A DNA stretch of 7,214 nt from positions 1 through 7,214 of the forward strand of contig USBG01000086.1 in the NCBI GenBank assembly GCA_900552855.1, read 5' to 3'. The translations under genes were made by a program, and so were the position numbers. Shown one piece after another: positions 1-5,083 of this stretch; position 1 is the first letter of the stretch, and each line of letters begins with the position of its first letter. The DNA comes from an uncultured Phascolarctobacterium sp. Its GTDB lineage: Bacteria > Bacillota > Negativicutes > Acidaminococcales > Acidaminococcaceae. The notes under the pieces are model-generated. The model had not been told where the DNA came from. It searched no databases and was given only the letters and a program-made list of their open reading frames with translations.

Positions 1-213
1 CCATAGCTGTTCAAAGTTAGGGGCATCCTTAACCATTTCTGGAGTTATGCCATGAACGTCAATGTTTTCTTGATTAAAATATAAGAATTTAGGCTTAATT
101 AAGCTGTAAAATTCGTCTATAATATGACCATCTTTTACGGTTACAAGACCGATGGAGCATGCGCTGCCACGATTGGCATTAGCTGTTTCAAAATCTAAGG
201 CTACAAATTCCAT
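1..213 (-). CDS. DEDD-family 3'-5' exonuclease, N-terminal part (gene runs off the left edge)
   Basis: The visible 71 codons read MEFVALDFETAN at the start. This is the Exo I motif of DnaQ / DNA polymerase III epsilon-like exonucleases, with the metal-binding pair at Asp7 and Glu9. A second family hallmark, NIDVHGIT at residues 50-57, follows at the usual distance. Members remove nucleotides from 3' ends of DNA or RNA using two metal ions in the cytoplasm. The Exo II aspartate and the Exo III His/Asp pair lie beyond the window, so catalytic completeness and any extra domain (BRCT, helicase) cannot be judged. The ATG at 213-211 is chosen because AGGAGG (223-228, read on the minus strand) precedes it by 9 bases. 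A minus-strand promoter is visible upstream. Assignment to the superfamily is firm; the exact subfamily and substrate are unknown. Confidence 0.9.
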   Translation of the reverse strand, partial: MEFVALDFETANANRGSACSIGLVTVKDGHIIDEFYSLIKPKFLYFNQENIDVHGITPEMVKDAPNFEQLW

Positions 214-250
214 ATTGGCTTTCCTCCTATAGAATCTTTAGTGTATAACT

Positions 251-279
251 ATTGTACCATAGTATAAGAAATTTTGTAA
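251..279 (-). promoter_or_regulatory. Sigma-A promoter for the exonuclease gene
   Basis: Read on the minus strand, a -35 box TTACAA (279-274) and a -10 box TACAAT (256-251) are separated by 17 bases. A TG dinucleotide one base upstream of the -10 gives an extended -10. Transcription would start near 245-243, leaving a leader of about 30 bases before the ATG at 213. Confidence 0.6.
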
Positions 280-333
280 CTTGTGTTTTATAAAAGAAGT
301 ACATAGCTCTGTTTACAATCAGAATAATATTTA

Positions 334-408
334 GATATATAGCACTGAATAAGGCTTATAAGTTTTACTACTTATGTTTAAATACAGCGATATATAACGT
401 AAGGCTTA
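334..408. repeat. Degenerate intergenic direct repeat, two copies
   Basis: Copy 1 (334-358) begins GATATATAGC and ends TAAGGCTTA. Copy 2 (389-408) begins GATATATAAC and ends TAAGGCTTA, with five fewer bases in the middle. The first part recurs as GATATATAGCATTGA at 4977-4991 in another intergenic region. These are low-complexity AT-rich strings, so chance is a real alternative. Confidence 0.3.
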
Positions 409-509
409 GATTTATATATCTATGGACTTACTAAATATCAATATAATTTAGCTTGATTTTATGGTTATTTGGGGTGGAGTATTGAAGGATGGTTTTATAA
501 ATTGTAATA

Positions 510-518
510 TGATATAAT
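510..518 (+). promoter_or_regulatory. Extended -10 promoter for the TM1266-like gene
   Basis: TG at 510-511, one base, then a perfect TATAAT at 513-518 form an extended -10 element. The expected -35 position (490-495, TGGTTT) is poor, which is common for extended -10 promoters. The transcript would start near 525, giving a leader of about 45 bases with a weak hairpin (AGCA/TGCT near 536-549). Confidence 0.55.
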
Positions 519-569
519 TTCTACGAAGAGTAATAAGCAGATTTTGCTATTTTCGATAAGGAGGTTTAT

Positions 570-815
570 ATGGATACAAGAGTTGCTGTAATTTCAATAA
601 TTGTTAGTGAAGCAGGTGCTGTAGAGGAATTAAACAAGCTGCTGCATGCTTATAGTCAATATATAATTGGACGTATGGGTATTCCTTATCGTGAAAAGCA
701 GGTGAATATTATCTGTGTTGCTGTAGACGCACCGCAAAATGATATTAGTGCTCTTTCTGGACGTTTAGGCAGGCTTAAGGGGGTTACCAGTAAGGTGGCC
801 TATTCCAACACGTAA
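570..815 (+). CDS. TM1266-family iron-only hydrogenase system putative regulator (ACT-like)
   Basis: This 81-residue protein matches the TM1266 / TIGR03959 family as I remember it. It has an N-terminal VAVISIIV strand, a central YSQYIIGRMGIPYREK block (residues 28-43), and VDAPQNDISALSGRLGRLKGV (residues 52-72) near the C-terminus. Family members are small ACT-fold cytoplasmic proteins usually found beside the [FeFe]-hydrogenase maturases HydE, HydF and HydG. The regulatory role is proposed, not demonstrated. Full length for the family. AAGGAGG at 558-564 lies 5 bases before the ATG. The gene here is an orphan, with no hydrogenase or maturase gene nearby. It appears monocistronic and converges on uraA. 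Its presence still suggests an [FeFe]-hydrogenase elsewhere in the genome (inference). Confidence 0.88.
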   Translation: MDTRVAVISIIVSEAGAVEELNKLLHAYSQYIIGRMGIPYREKQVNIICVAVDAPQNDISALSGRLGRLKGVTSKVAYSNT

Positions 816-955
816 TGGAAATATAGATTGTAAGATATGTACGATAATTAAAGAGCGTTGTTAGTAATATTGACAATTTTGATAAACAAGAAATAAATCA
901 GTGCTGTGATGCTAGAAGCTGCTGGTTAGTATTAATAATATATTGCTTATGCCAT

Positions 956-1005
956 AAAAAAACTCCGACAGTTGGCTTAGCCAGCAGTCGGAGTTTTGTG
1001 TTTTT
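956..1005. terminator. Bidirectional intrinsic terminator between the TM1266-like gene and uraA
   Basis: An 11-base arm AAAACTCCGAC (959-969) pairs with GTCGGAGTTTT (987-997). An inner stem GTTGGC (971-976) / GCCAGC (980-985) closes a TTA loop after an A-A mismatch. On the minus strand it is followed by seven U residues and serves uraA. On the plus strand it is followed by TTTTGTGTTTTT and can stop the convergent small gene. Confidence 0.9.
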
Positions 1006-1006
1006 A

Positions 1007-2254
1007 TTATTCGTTCATCAGATGCAGATATTTGAAGAGCTTAAAGAGCAGGCTCATAATGATTGCAACAACAGTTGCCAAAACCATGCCTTGTACGCTG
1101 AAGGCACCAAAGCTCAGTTTAGCACCGGACAGACCAATGATCATGATTACAGAGGTCATAACAAGGTTAGAGGATTTGCTGTAATCTACATGACCATCAA
1201 CCAAAACGCGGATACCAGAGGTTGCAATTACACCAAAGAGCAGGACGCAAATACCACCCATTACAGGAACAGGAATGCTGTGAATCAATTCAGACAGCTT
1301 ACCGCAGAAGGAAAGGATGATTGCCATTACTGCTGCACCGCCGATTACCCAGGTGCTGTATACTTTAGTAATTGCCATTACGCCGATATTTTCGCCGTAG
1401 GTGGTATTAGGAGTAGCGCCGGCAAAGCCAGAAACTACATTGGAGAGACCATCTGCAAAGAGGGAGCGAGACAGACCAGGATTTTTAATAAGATCGCGCT
1501 CAACAATGTTGCCAGTAACAACCAGGTGACCAATATGCTCAGCCAAAACTACCAATGCTGCAGGCGCAATGATGATAACGGCATTCCAGTCAAATGTAGG
1601 AGCATAGAAGTGTGGTACTTGGAACCAAGGTGCATCAATGATGGGCTGGAAGTTAACCATACCTTTGAATGCAGCAAAGATATAACCACAGATTACGCCA
1701 AAGAGAATTGGGATAATGCTCATGAAGCCACGGAAGGCCACGGAGCCGATGATACCAACAGCTAAGGTAAACATGGAAATTGCTACATTATCCATATTGA
1801 TGTTTTCACCAGTCAGGCCAGCCATACCAGCAGCGGTAGGAGCCAGCTCCAAACCAATTACAGCGATGATTGCACCCATGGCTGCCGGCGGGAAGATAAC
1901 ATCAATCCAGCGAGTACCAATAAAATGAATGATAATGGAGAAAAGCATAAACAGCAGACCAAAGACAATGAAGCCTGATTGAGCATGGCTGTAGCTTGAT
2001 GTGGACAAAATAAGCAATACAGGAGAGATGAAGGCAAAGCTAGAACCCAGATAGGAGGGAATCTTGCCCTTAGTAAGGAAGATGTACAGTAGGGTACCGA
2101 TACCGTTCATAAACAAGCAGGTAGTAGGACTTACTTGGAACAGGAAGGGAACCAGTACAGTAGCACCAAACATTGCAAACAAATGCTGAATACTCAGGGG
2201 AATATTGAGCAACAGCGGTGGACGTTCTTCAACGTGAATTACTCTACGTTCCAT
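1007..2254 (-). CDS. uraA: Uracil:H+ symporter, NCS2 family
   Basis: This 415-residue inner-membrane permease imports uracil with protons for salvage by uracil phosphoribosyltransferase. The sequence is almost superimposable on E. coli UraA (about 429 residues) from memory. It has AEHIGHLVVTGNIV at 238-251 and STPNTT-type ATPNTTYGENIGVMAIT at 280-296, then VYSTWVIGGAA and a C-terminal VIMIIGLSGAKLSFG. The uracil-binding glutamates of E. coli UraA (Glu241, Glu290) correspond to Glu239 and Glu288, and His245 to His243. The chain is hydrophobic throughout, consistent with the 14-segment 7+7 inverted fold. The ATG is preceded by GAGGT (2261-2265 minus). It has its own promoter and is insulated from the upstream radical SAM gene by a terminator. 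No PyrR-type attenuator is visible in the short leader (about 45 bases). Confidence 0.95.
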   Translation of the reverse strand: MERRVIHVEERPPLLLNIPLSIQHLFAMFGATVLVPFLFQVSPTTCLFMNGIGTLLYIFLTKGKIPSYLGSSFAFISPVLLILSTSSYSHAQSGFIVFGLLFMLFSIIIHFIGTRWIDVIFPPAAMGAIIAVIGLELAPTAAGMAGLTGENINMDNVAISMFTLAVGIIGSVAFRGFMSIIPILFGVICGYIFAAFKGMVNFQPIIDAPWFQVPHFYAPTFDWNAVIIIAPAALVVLAEHIGHLVVTGNIVERDLIKNPGLSRSLFADGLSNVVSGFAGATPNTTYGENIGVMAITKVYSTWVIGGAAVMAIILSFCGKLSELIHSIPVPVMGGICVLLFGVIATSGIRVLVDGHVDYSKSSNLVMTSVIMIIGLSGAKLSFGAFSVQGMVLATVVAIIMSLLFKLFKYLHLMNE

Positions 2255-2301
2255 TTAATTACCTCGTTTCTTTAATTATATGATTAATTTATATCTATAA
2301 C

Positions 2302-2330
2302 ATTGTACGTGCAAAATCAGGTAAATGCAA
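2302..2330 (-). promoter_or_regulatory. Sigma-A promoter for uraA
   Basis: On the minus strand, the -35 box TTGCAT (2330-2325) and the -10 box TACAAT (2307-2302) are 17 bases apart. Transcription would start near 2295, about 40 bases before the uraA ATG. Confidence 0.75.
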
Positions 2331-2336
2331 GGGATT

Positions 2337-2354
2337 TTGTAAATATTTTTACAA
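2337..2354. promoter_or_regulatory. Putative operator: perfect 7-base inverted repeat upstream of the uraA -35
   Basis: TTGTAAA (2337-2343) and TTTACAA (2348-2354) are perfect inverted arms around a 4-base spacer. The 18-base site ends 6 bases from the uraA -35 box. Its geometry (7-N4-7, TTGT...ACAA ends) resembles Rex or CRP/FNR-type operators, differing from the Rex consensus at one position in each half. The regulator is not identifiable from this window, and the AT-richness makes chance symmetry possible. Confidence 0.4.
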
Positions 2355-2361
2355 GATTATG

Positions 2362-2397
2362 AAATAAAAATAGTCTCTCCTAATTGAGAGACTATTT
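2362..2397 (-). terminator. Intrinsic terminator of the radical SAM gene
   Basis: Arms at 2368-2379 and 2386-2397 form a 12-bp perfect stem (AAATAGTCTCTC / GAGAGACTATTT) with a 6-base loop. On the minus strand it ends in a TTTTTATTT tract. It begins 10 bases after the stop codon at 2407 and separates this gene from uraA. Confidence 0.9.
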
Positions 2398-2406
2398 AAA
2401 GCGTAT

Positions 2407-3312
2407 TTATACTCCTGTACCATCAAAGGTAGGAATAAAATCCTTGCAGGCAGCTTCGCCCTCTTGCACAAAACCATCCTCAATGGTGCTGTTCATAAGA
2501 TAGCTTTCAAGCTCGGCGTATTCCTCATCAGTAACAGTACGGTTAATTTCTGGATATTCTGCAGCACGTCCACAGGGAATGTATTGACGCATTAGACTGA
2601 ACATGACCTGACCAGGCTTAAAGGTTTTGGCAACCCAATCAATTACACCTTTGGTATTTTCAATCATGCCAGGCATAATCAGATGGCGGATAAGGACACC
2701 ACTGGTCATGATGCCATCATCATTAATCTTATAGTCACCAACCTGTTTGTGCATTTCCTTAATTGCTTCTGTGGTAATACGGAAGTAGGAGGGAGCATTG
2801 CTATATTTTATAGCTGCCATATCATCAGAATATTTTAAATCTGGCAGATAGATTTGCACCTTGCCTTTTAAGCGACGCAGTGTGTCCTGAGTTTCAAAGC
2901 CACTGGTGTTGTAAACAACTGGAACAGGAAGAGGTGCATCTAGACTTTGAATAACAGCTTCCGTAAAATGAGTTGGTGTAACGAGGTTGATATTATGAGC
3001 ACCCTGAGCAATAAGCTCCTGATAAATTTCTTTTAGGCGTTCTATTGTAATTTCCTTGCCAAAGCCGTCACGATGGCTGATATCATAGTTTTGACAGAAA
3101 ACGCAGTGCAAATTACAGCCAGAAAAGAAAACAGTGCCGCTGCCTTTTGTTCCGCTGATGATGGGCTCTTCCCACATATGCAGGCCGGCGCGGGCTACGA
3201 TTGGCTGCATACCACAGCCACAGCTGCCAAAGTAATGTTCTGGATTTGTATCATGCATGCTTTCTGGGCGGTCAACGCCACAGCGATGAGGACAAACATA
3301 GCAATAGGTCAA
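2407..3312 (-). CDS. PflX-like radical SAM protein (COG1313), TTG start
   Basis: This 301-residue protein has the radical SAM signature CNLHCVFC, with the [4Fe-4S] cysteines at 66, 70 and 73 (CX3CX2C). It is typical of the COG1313 family, named 'putative pyruvate formate-lyase activating enzyme'. The N-terminus MTYCYVCPHRCGVDR places Cys4, Cys7, Cys11 and also Cys31/Cys33 as likely ligands of a second metal or cluster site. Members cleave S-adenosylmethionine to make a 5'-deoxyadenosyl radical; true glycyl-radical activase activity is mostly unproven, so the physiological substrate is unknown. Start choice: AAAGGAG (3322-3328 minus) is correctly spaced only for the TTG at 3312-3310. A start at 3420 would add 36 residues lacking family similarity and lie upstream of the predicted transcript start. 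It is divergent from the AICAR formyltransferase and shares a compact promoter region with it. Confidence 0.87.
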   Translation of the reverse strand: MTYCYVCPHRCGVDRPESMHDTNPEHYFGSCGCGMQPIVARAGLHMWEEPIISGTKGSGTVFFSGCNLHCVFCQNYDISHRDGFGKEITIERLKEIYQELIAQGAHNINLVTPTHFTEAVIQSLDAPLPVPVVYNTSGFETQDTLRRLKGKVQIYLPDLKYSDDMAAIKYSNAPSYFRITTEAIKEMHKQVGDYKINDDGIMTSGVLIRHLIMPGMIENTKGVIDWVAKTFKPGQVMFSLMRQYIPCGRAAEYPEINRTVTDEEYAELESYLMNSTIEDGFVQEGEAACKDFIPTFDGTGV

Positions 3313-3338
3313 AATAATCAACTCCTTTAAACTATTTG

Positions 3339-3382
3339 AAAAACTATTGCTTATCAGTGAGAGCGTTATGAAAAAACAATAG
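3339..3382 (-). promoter_or_regulatory. Leader hairpin with U-run, possible attenuator of the radical SAM gene
   Basis: In the minus-strand leader, arms at 3382-3374 and 3352-3344 form a 9-bp stem (CTATTG/CAATAG core, one G-U pair) around a 21-base loop. Five U residues follow at 3343-3339. It sits between the predicted transcript start (about 3404) and the ribosome site. It could be a weak terminator or simply a leader stem; no known riboswitch class is recognisable. Confidence 0.35.
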
Positions 3383-3410
3383 CCTTGGAGACTCTTTTTA
3401 CTTATTATAT

Positions 3411-3439
3411 ATTGTAACACACTGTAAAATTATTGACAA
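3411..3439 (-). promoter_or_regulatory. Promoter for the radical SAM gene, overlapping the divergent promoter
   Basis: On the minus strand, the -35 box TTGTCA (3439-3434) and the -10 box TACAAT (3416-3411) have a 17-base spacer. The -35 occupies the same bases as the -35 of the plus-strand promoter, so the two cannot be bound by polymerase at once. The leader would be about 90 bases. Confidence 0.7.
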
Positions 3440-3461
3440 AAATATATCTAGCTTCTATAAT
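3433..3461 (+). promoter_or_regulatory. Perfect-consensus sigma-A promoter for the AICAR formyltransferase
   Basis: TTGACA at 3433-3438 and TATAAT at 3456-3461 are exact consensus boxes with an exact 17-base spacer. Transcription should start near 3467-3469, only a few bases before the riboswitch P1 stem, so the aptamer forms the 5' end of the mRNA. Confidence 0.9.
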
Positions 3462-3471
3462 TTTAGTAGTA

Positions 3472-3538
3472 GGTCATATAACTGACGGAAGTGGATTACC
3501 ACAGGGGAGTATGACCGGTAACGCCGACCGTCTGGGCA
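3472..3538 (+). promoter_or_regulatory. ZTP riboswitch (pfl motif) aptamer
   Basis: The segment folds as the ZTP/ZMP aptamer. P1 pairs GGTCATA (3472-3478) with TATGACC (3510-3516). P2 pairs GTGG (3491-3494) with CCAC (3499-3502). The conserved ACAGGGGAG follows P2, and the 3' domain carries the conserved CTGGGCA (3532-3538). The pseudoknot is GACGG (3484-3488) with CCGTC (3528-3532). The usual sequence is GGCGG/CCGCC, so both sides have changed together. A short P3-like stem GCC (3523-3525) / GGC (3535-3537) encloses that loop. The class binds Z-nucleotides, which accumulate when 10-formyl-THF is low, and turns on purine and folate genes. Its place directly before an AICAR formyltransferase is the classical context. 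Confidence 0.92.
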
Positions 3539-3546
3539 TGATTATG

Positions 3547-3571
3547 TACCGGAGTGTCGGTATTTTTATTT
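3547..3571 (+). terminator. Riboswitch expression platform: intrinsic terminator before the ribosome site
   Basis: TACCG (3547-3551) pairs with CGGTA (3558-3562) and is followed by TTTTTATTTTT. A longer alternative pairs CCGAC (3524-3528) with GTCGG (3556-3560). That would disrupt the aptamer P3/pseudoknot region, a plausible switch between the ligand-bound (read-through) and free (terminated) states. The ribosome site AGGAGG begins 3 bases after the U-run, so termination would prevent any translation. Confidence 0.7.
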
Positions 3572-3586
3572 TTAGGAGGTATGATT

Positions 3587-4762
3587 GTGAAAGAATTAGC
3601 ATTAAAGTATGGCTGCAACCCCAATCAGGCAAAGGCTCGTATTTATATGAAAAATGGCGCTGAGCTTCCTATCGAAGTACTCAATGGTCGTCCTGGTTAT
3701 ATTAATTTCTTAGACGCTTTCAACAGCTGGCAATTAGTTAAGGAGCTGAAGGAAGCAACTGGTCTTCCTGCTGCTGCATCTTTCAAGCATGTAAGCCCTG
3801 CTGGTGCTGCAGTTGGTCTGCCTATGAGTGATACTCTGAAAAAAATCTATTATGTAGATGATTTGGAGCTGTCTCCTCTGGCTAATGCTTACGCACGTGC
3901 TCGTGGTGCTGACCGTATGAGCTCCTATGGTGACTTTGTAGCTTTGTCCGATGTGTGTGATAAAGAAACTGCTACCATGCTGGCTCGTGAGGTTTCTGAT
4001 GGTGTTATTGCTCCTGGCTATACTGATGAAGCATTGGAGATTTTGAAAACCAAACGTAAAGGCACCTACAATGTAATCAAAATTGATCCTGATTATGTTC
4101 CTGAGGTGTCTGAATCCAAGGATGTTTTTGGCATTACCTTTGAACAAGACCGTAACAATGCTAAAATTACTGAAGAGCTGTTTGTTAATCGTCCTACTGT
4201 TAACAAGGAAATTCCGGAAGCTGCAGTTCGTGACCTGCTGATTTCTCTCATCGTTCTCAAATATACTCAATCCAACTCCGTATGCTACGTTAAAGATGGC
4301 CAAGCAATTGGTATCGGTGCTGGTCAACAATCTCGCGTACATTGCACCCGTTTGGCTGGCGGCAAGGCTGATATCTGGTGGCTGCGTCAAAACCCGAAGG
4401 TTCTGGCTCTGCCCTTTAAAGATAGCATCCGTCGTCCTGACCGTGACAACACCATCGACGTATACATCTCCGACGATTATGAAGATGTACTGGCTGATGG
4501 CGTTTGGGAAAACTTCTTCACTGAAAAGCCCGAACCTCTTACCCGTGAAGAGAAAAAGGCTTGGATTGCTGAGCTGAAGGACGTTGCTCTGGGTAGTGAC
4601 GCATTTTTCCCCTTTGGCGATAACATTGAACGTGCTCATCGCAGCGGCGTACAATACATCGCTCAAGCTGGTGGCTCCATCCGTGATGATAATGTTATCG
4701 AAACCTGCGATAAATACGGCATCGCAATGGCATTCACCGGTCTGCGCCTGTTCCACCACTAA
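3587..4762 (+). CDS. purH: Monofunctional AICAR formyltransferase (PurH transformylase domain only), GTG start
   Basis: This 391-residue cytoplasmic enzyme transfers the formyl group of 10-formyl-THF to AICAR, giving FAICAR in purine synthesis. Visible hallmarks are the catalytic Lys67-His68 in SFKHVSPAGAAVG (65-77), ARARGADRMSS, KYTQSNSVCY with Asn230, the GIGAGQQSRVHCTRLAG block, and the C-terminal SDAFFPFGDNIERAHRSG with FTGLRLFHH. The MGS-like IMP cyclohydrolase half of bifunctional PurH is absent. The start fits: AGGAGG (3574-3579) is 7 bases from the GTG at 3587. The ATG at 3581 is only 1 base from it, and the ATG-type start at 3554 lies inside the terminator hairpin. The symbol purH is used loosely because only one of its two activities is encoded. 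Many motifs match the animal ATIC C-terminal half more closely than E. coli PurH. It is controlled by the upstream ZTP riboswitch and appears monocistronic. Confidence 0.94.
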   Translation: MKELALKYGCNPNQAKARIYMKNGAELPIEVLNGRPGYINFLDAFNSWQLVKELKEATGLPAAASFKHVSPAGAAVGLPMSDTLKKIYYVDDLELSPLANAYARARGADRMSSYGDFVALSDVCDKETATMLAREVSDGVIAPGYTDEALEILKTKRKGTYNVIKIDPDYVPEVSESKDVFGITFEQDRNNAKITEELFVNRPTVNKEIPEAAVRDLLISLIVLKYTQSNSVCYVKDGQAIGIGAGQQSRVHCTRLAGGKADIWWLRQNPKVLALPFKDSIRRPDRDNTIDVYISDDYEDVLADGVWENFFTEKPEPLTREEKKAWIAELKDVALGSDAFFPFGDNIERAHRSGVQYIAQAGGSIRDDNVIETCDKYGIAMAFTGLRLFHH

Positions 4763-4791
4763 GAACAGGGCAACTGCCTAGATAAAAATTT

Positions 4792-4825
4792 AAGGACTCT
4801 GTGCGTAAGTACGGAGTCCTTTTTA
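4792..4825 (+). terminator. Intrinsic terminator of the AICAR formyltransferase gene
   Basis: AAGGACTC (4792-4799) pairs with GAGTCCTT (4814-4821). The stem continues through G-U tolerant pairs to a GTAA tetraloop (4805-4808, GNRA type) and is followed by a U-run to 4825. It starts 30 bases after the stop codon. Confidence 0.9.
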
Positions 4826-5009
4826 TATATTATTTTTTCCAACAATTTCAGTCAATCTCTAGCTGCTTGGTCATATCATTATATTTATTTTAGTAATGCT
4901 TCGTTTATACAGAGCTAGTAGAATATCTAGGCTTAAAGTTATGGTCAGCAGGTGTTTCCTTCCATAAGTTGATAAAGATATATAGCATTGAGTTTGAAAT
5001 TTTTCAAAA
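4826..5009. other. AT-rich intergenic spacer upstream of the lipoprotein gene
   Basis: The full gap 4763-5083 contains the terminator above and the lipoprotein promoter below. The remaining bases show an inverted repeat TTTGAAA (4993-4999) / TTTCAAA (5002-5008) just upstream of the -35 and a partial copy (4977-4991) of the repeat seen at 334. A 24-codon frame from 4897 lacks a ribosome site. No RNA gene is recognisable. Confidence 0.5.
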
Positions 5010-5039
5010 TTGACTAACAGCCTTCTGTAGTGTACACTA
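5010..5039 (+). promoter_or_regulatory. Promoter of the lipoprotein gene with palindrome over the -10
   Basis: TTGACT (5010-5015) and TACACT (5033-5038) form a promoter with a 17-base spacer. The -10 lies inside a perfect 12-base palindrome TAGTGTACACTA (5028-5039), a natural place for a repressor to block polymerase. A second possible -10, TATAGT at 5044-5049, lacks a good -35. The repressor is unknown. Confidence 0.5.
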
Positions 5040-5083
5040 AACTTATAGTAATACGAAAATACACATATTAAGGAGGTTTATTT

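Larger units (their letters stand above)
214..569. other. AT-rich intergenic region between divergent genes
   Basis: This 356-base gap separates the divergent exonuclease and TM1266-like genes. It holds one promoter facing each way (251-279 and 510-518), the ribosome site AAGGAGG at 558-564, and a degenerate direct repeat at 334-358 and 389-408. I see no open reading frame with a ribosome site, no tRNA and no recognised riboswitch. The roughly 200 bases between the repeat and the promoters are unexplained. Confidence 0.6.

Noticed and set aside
998..1765. Long plus-strand open frame of 255 codons antisense to uraA
   Set aside because: It is the mirror of uraA codon bias: no ribosome site, Asn/Cys/His-rich composition with no family resemblance, and it begins inside the terminator.
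3313..3420. Upstream 36-codon extension of the radical SAM gene starting at 3420
   Set aside because: It lies upstream of the predicted transcript start and has no ribosome site. The family N-terminus begins at the TTG at 3312, which has a well-spaced AAAGGAG.
3554..3586. Earlier starts for the AICAR formyltransferase at 3554 or 3581
   Set aside because: The first lies in the terminator hairpin. The second is one base from the ribosome site. The GTG at 3587 has ideal spacing and gives the family's usual N-terminus (M)KELALKYGCNPNQ.
3433..3663. Plus-strand frame of 76 codons through the riboswitch
   Set aside because: It spans promoter, aptamer and terminator sequence and then the wrong frame of the purH-like gene.
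3734..4759. 341-codon minus-strand frame antisense to the AICAR formyltransferase
   Set aside because: The plus-strand protein is clearly conserved along its full length. The antisense product shows no recognisable motif and has no promoter or ribosome site.
301..4916. Possible inverted match between 301-315 and 4903-4916 around ACAGAGCTA
   Set aside because: Only about nine contiguous bases agree, which is expected by chance at this size and composition.
4897..4968. Short 23-residue frame in the intergenic region
   Set aside because: No ribosome site, and unremarkable composition.
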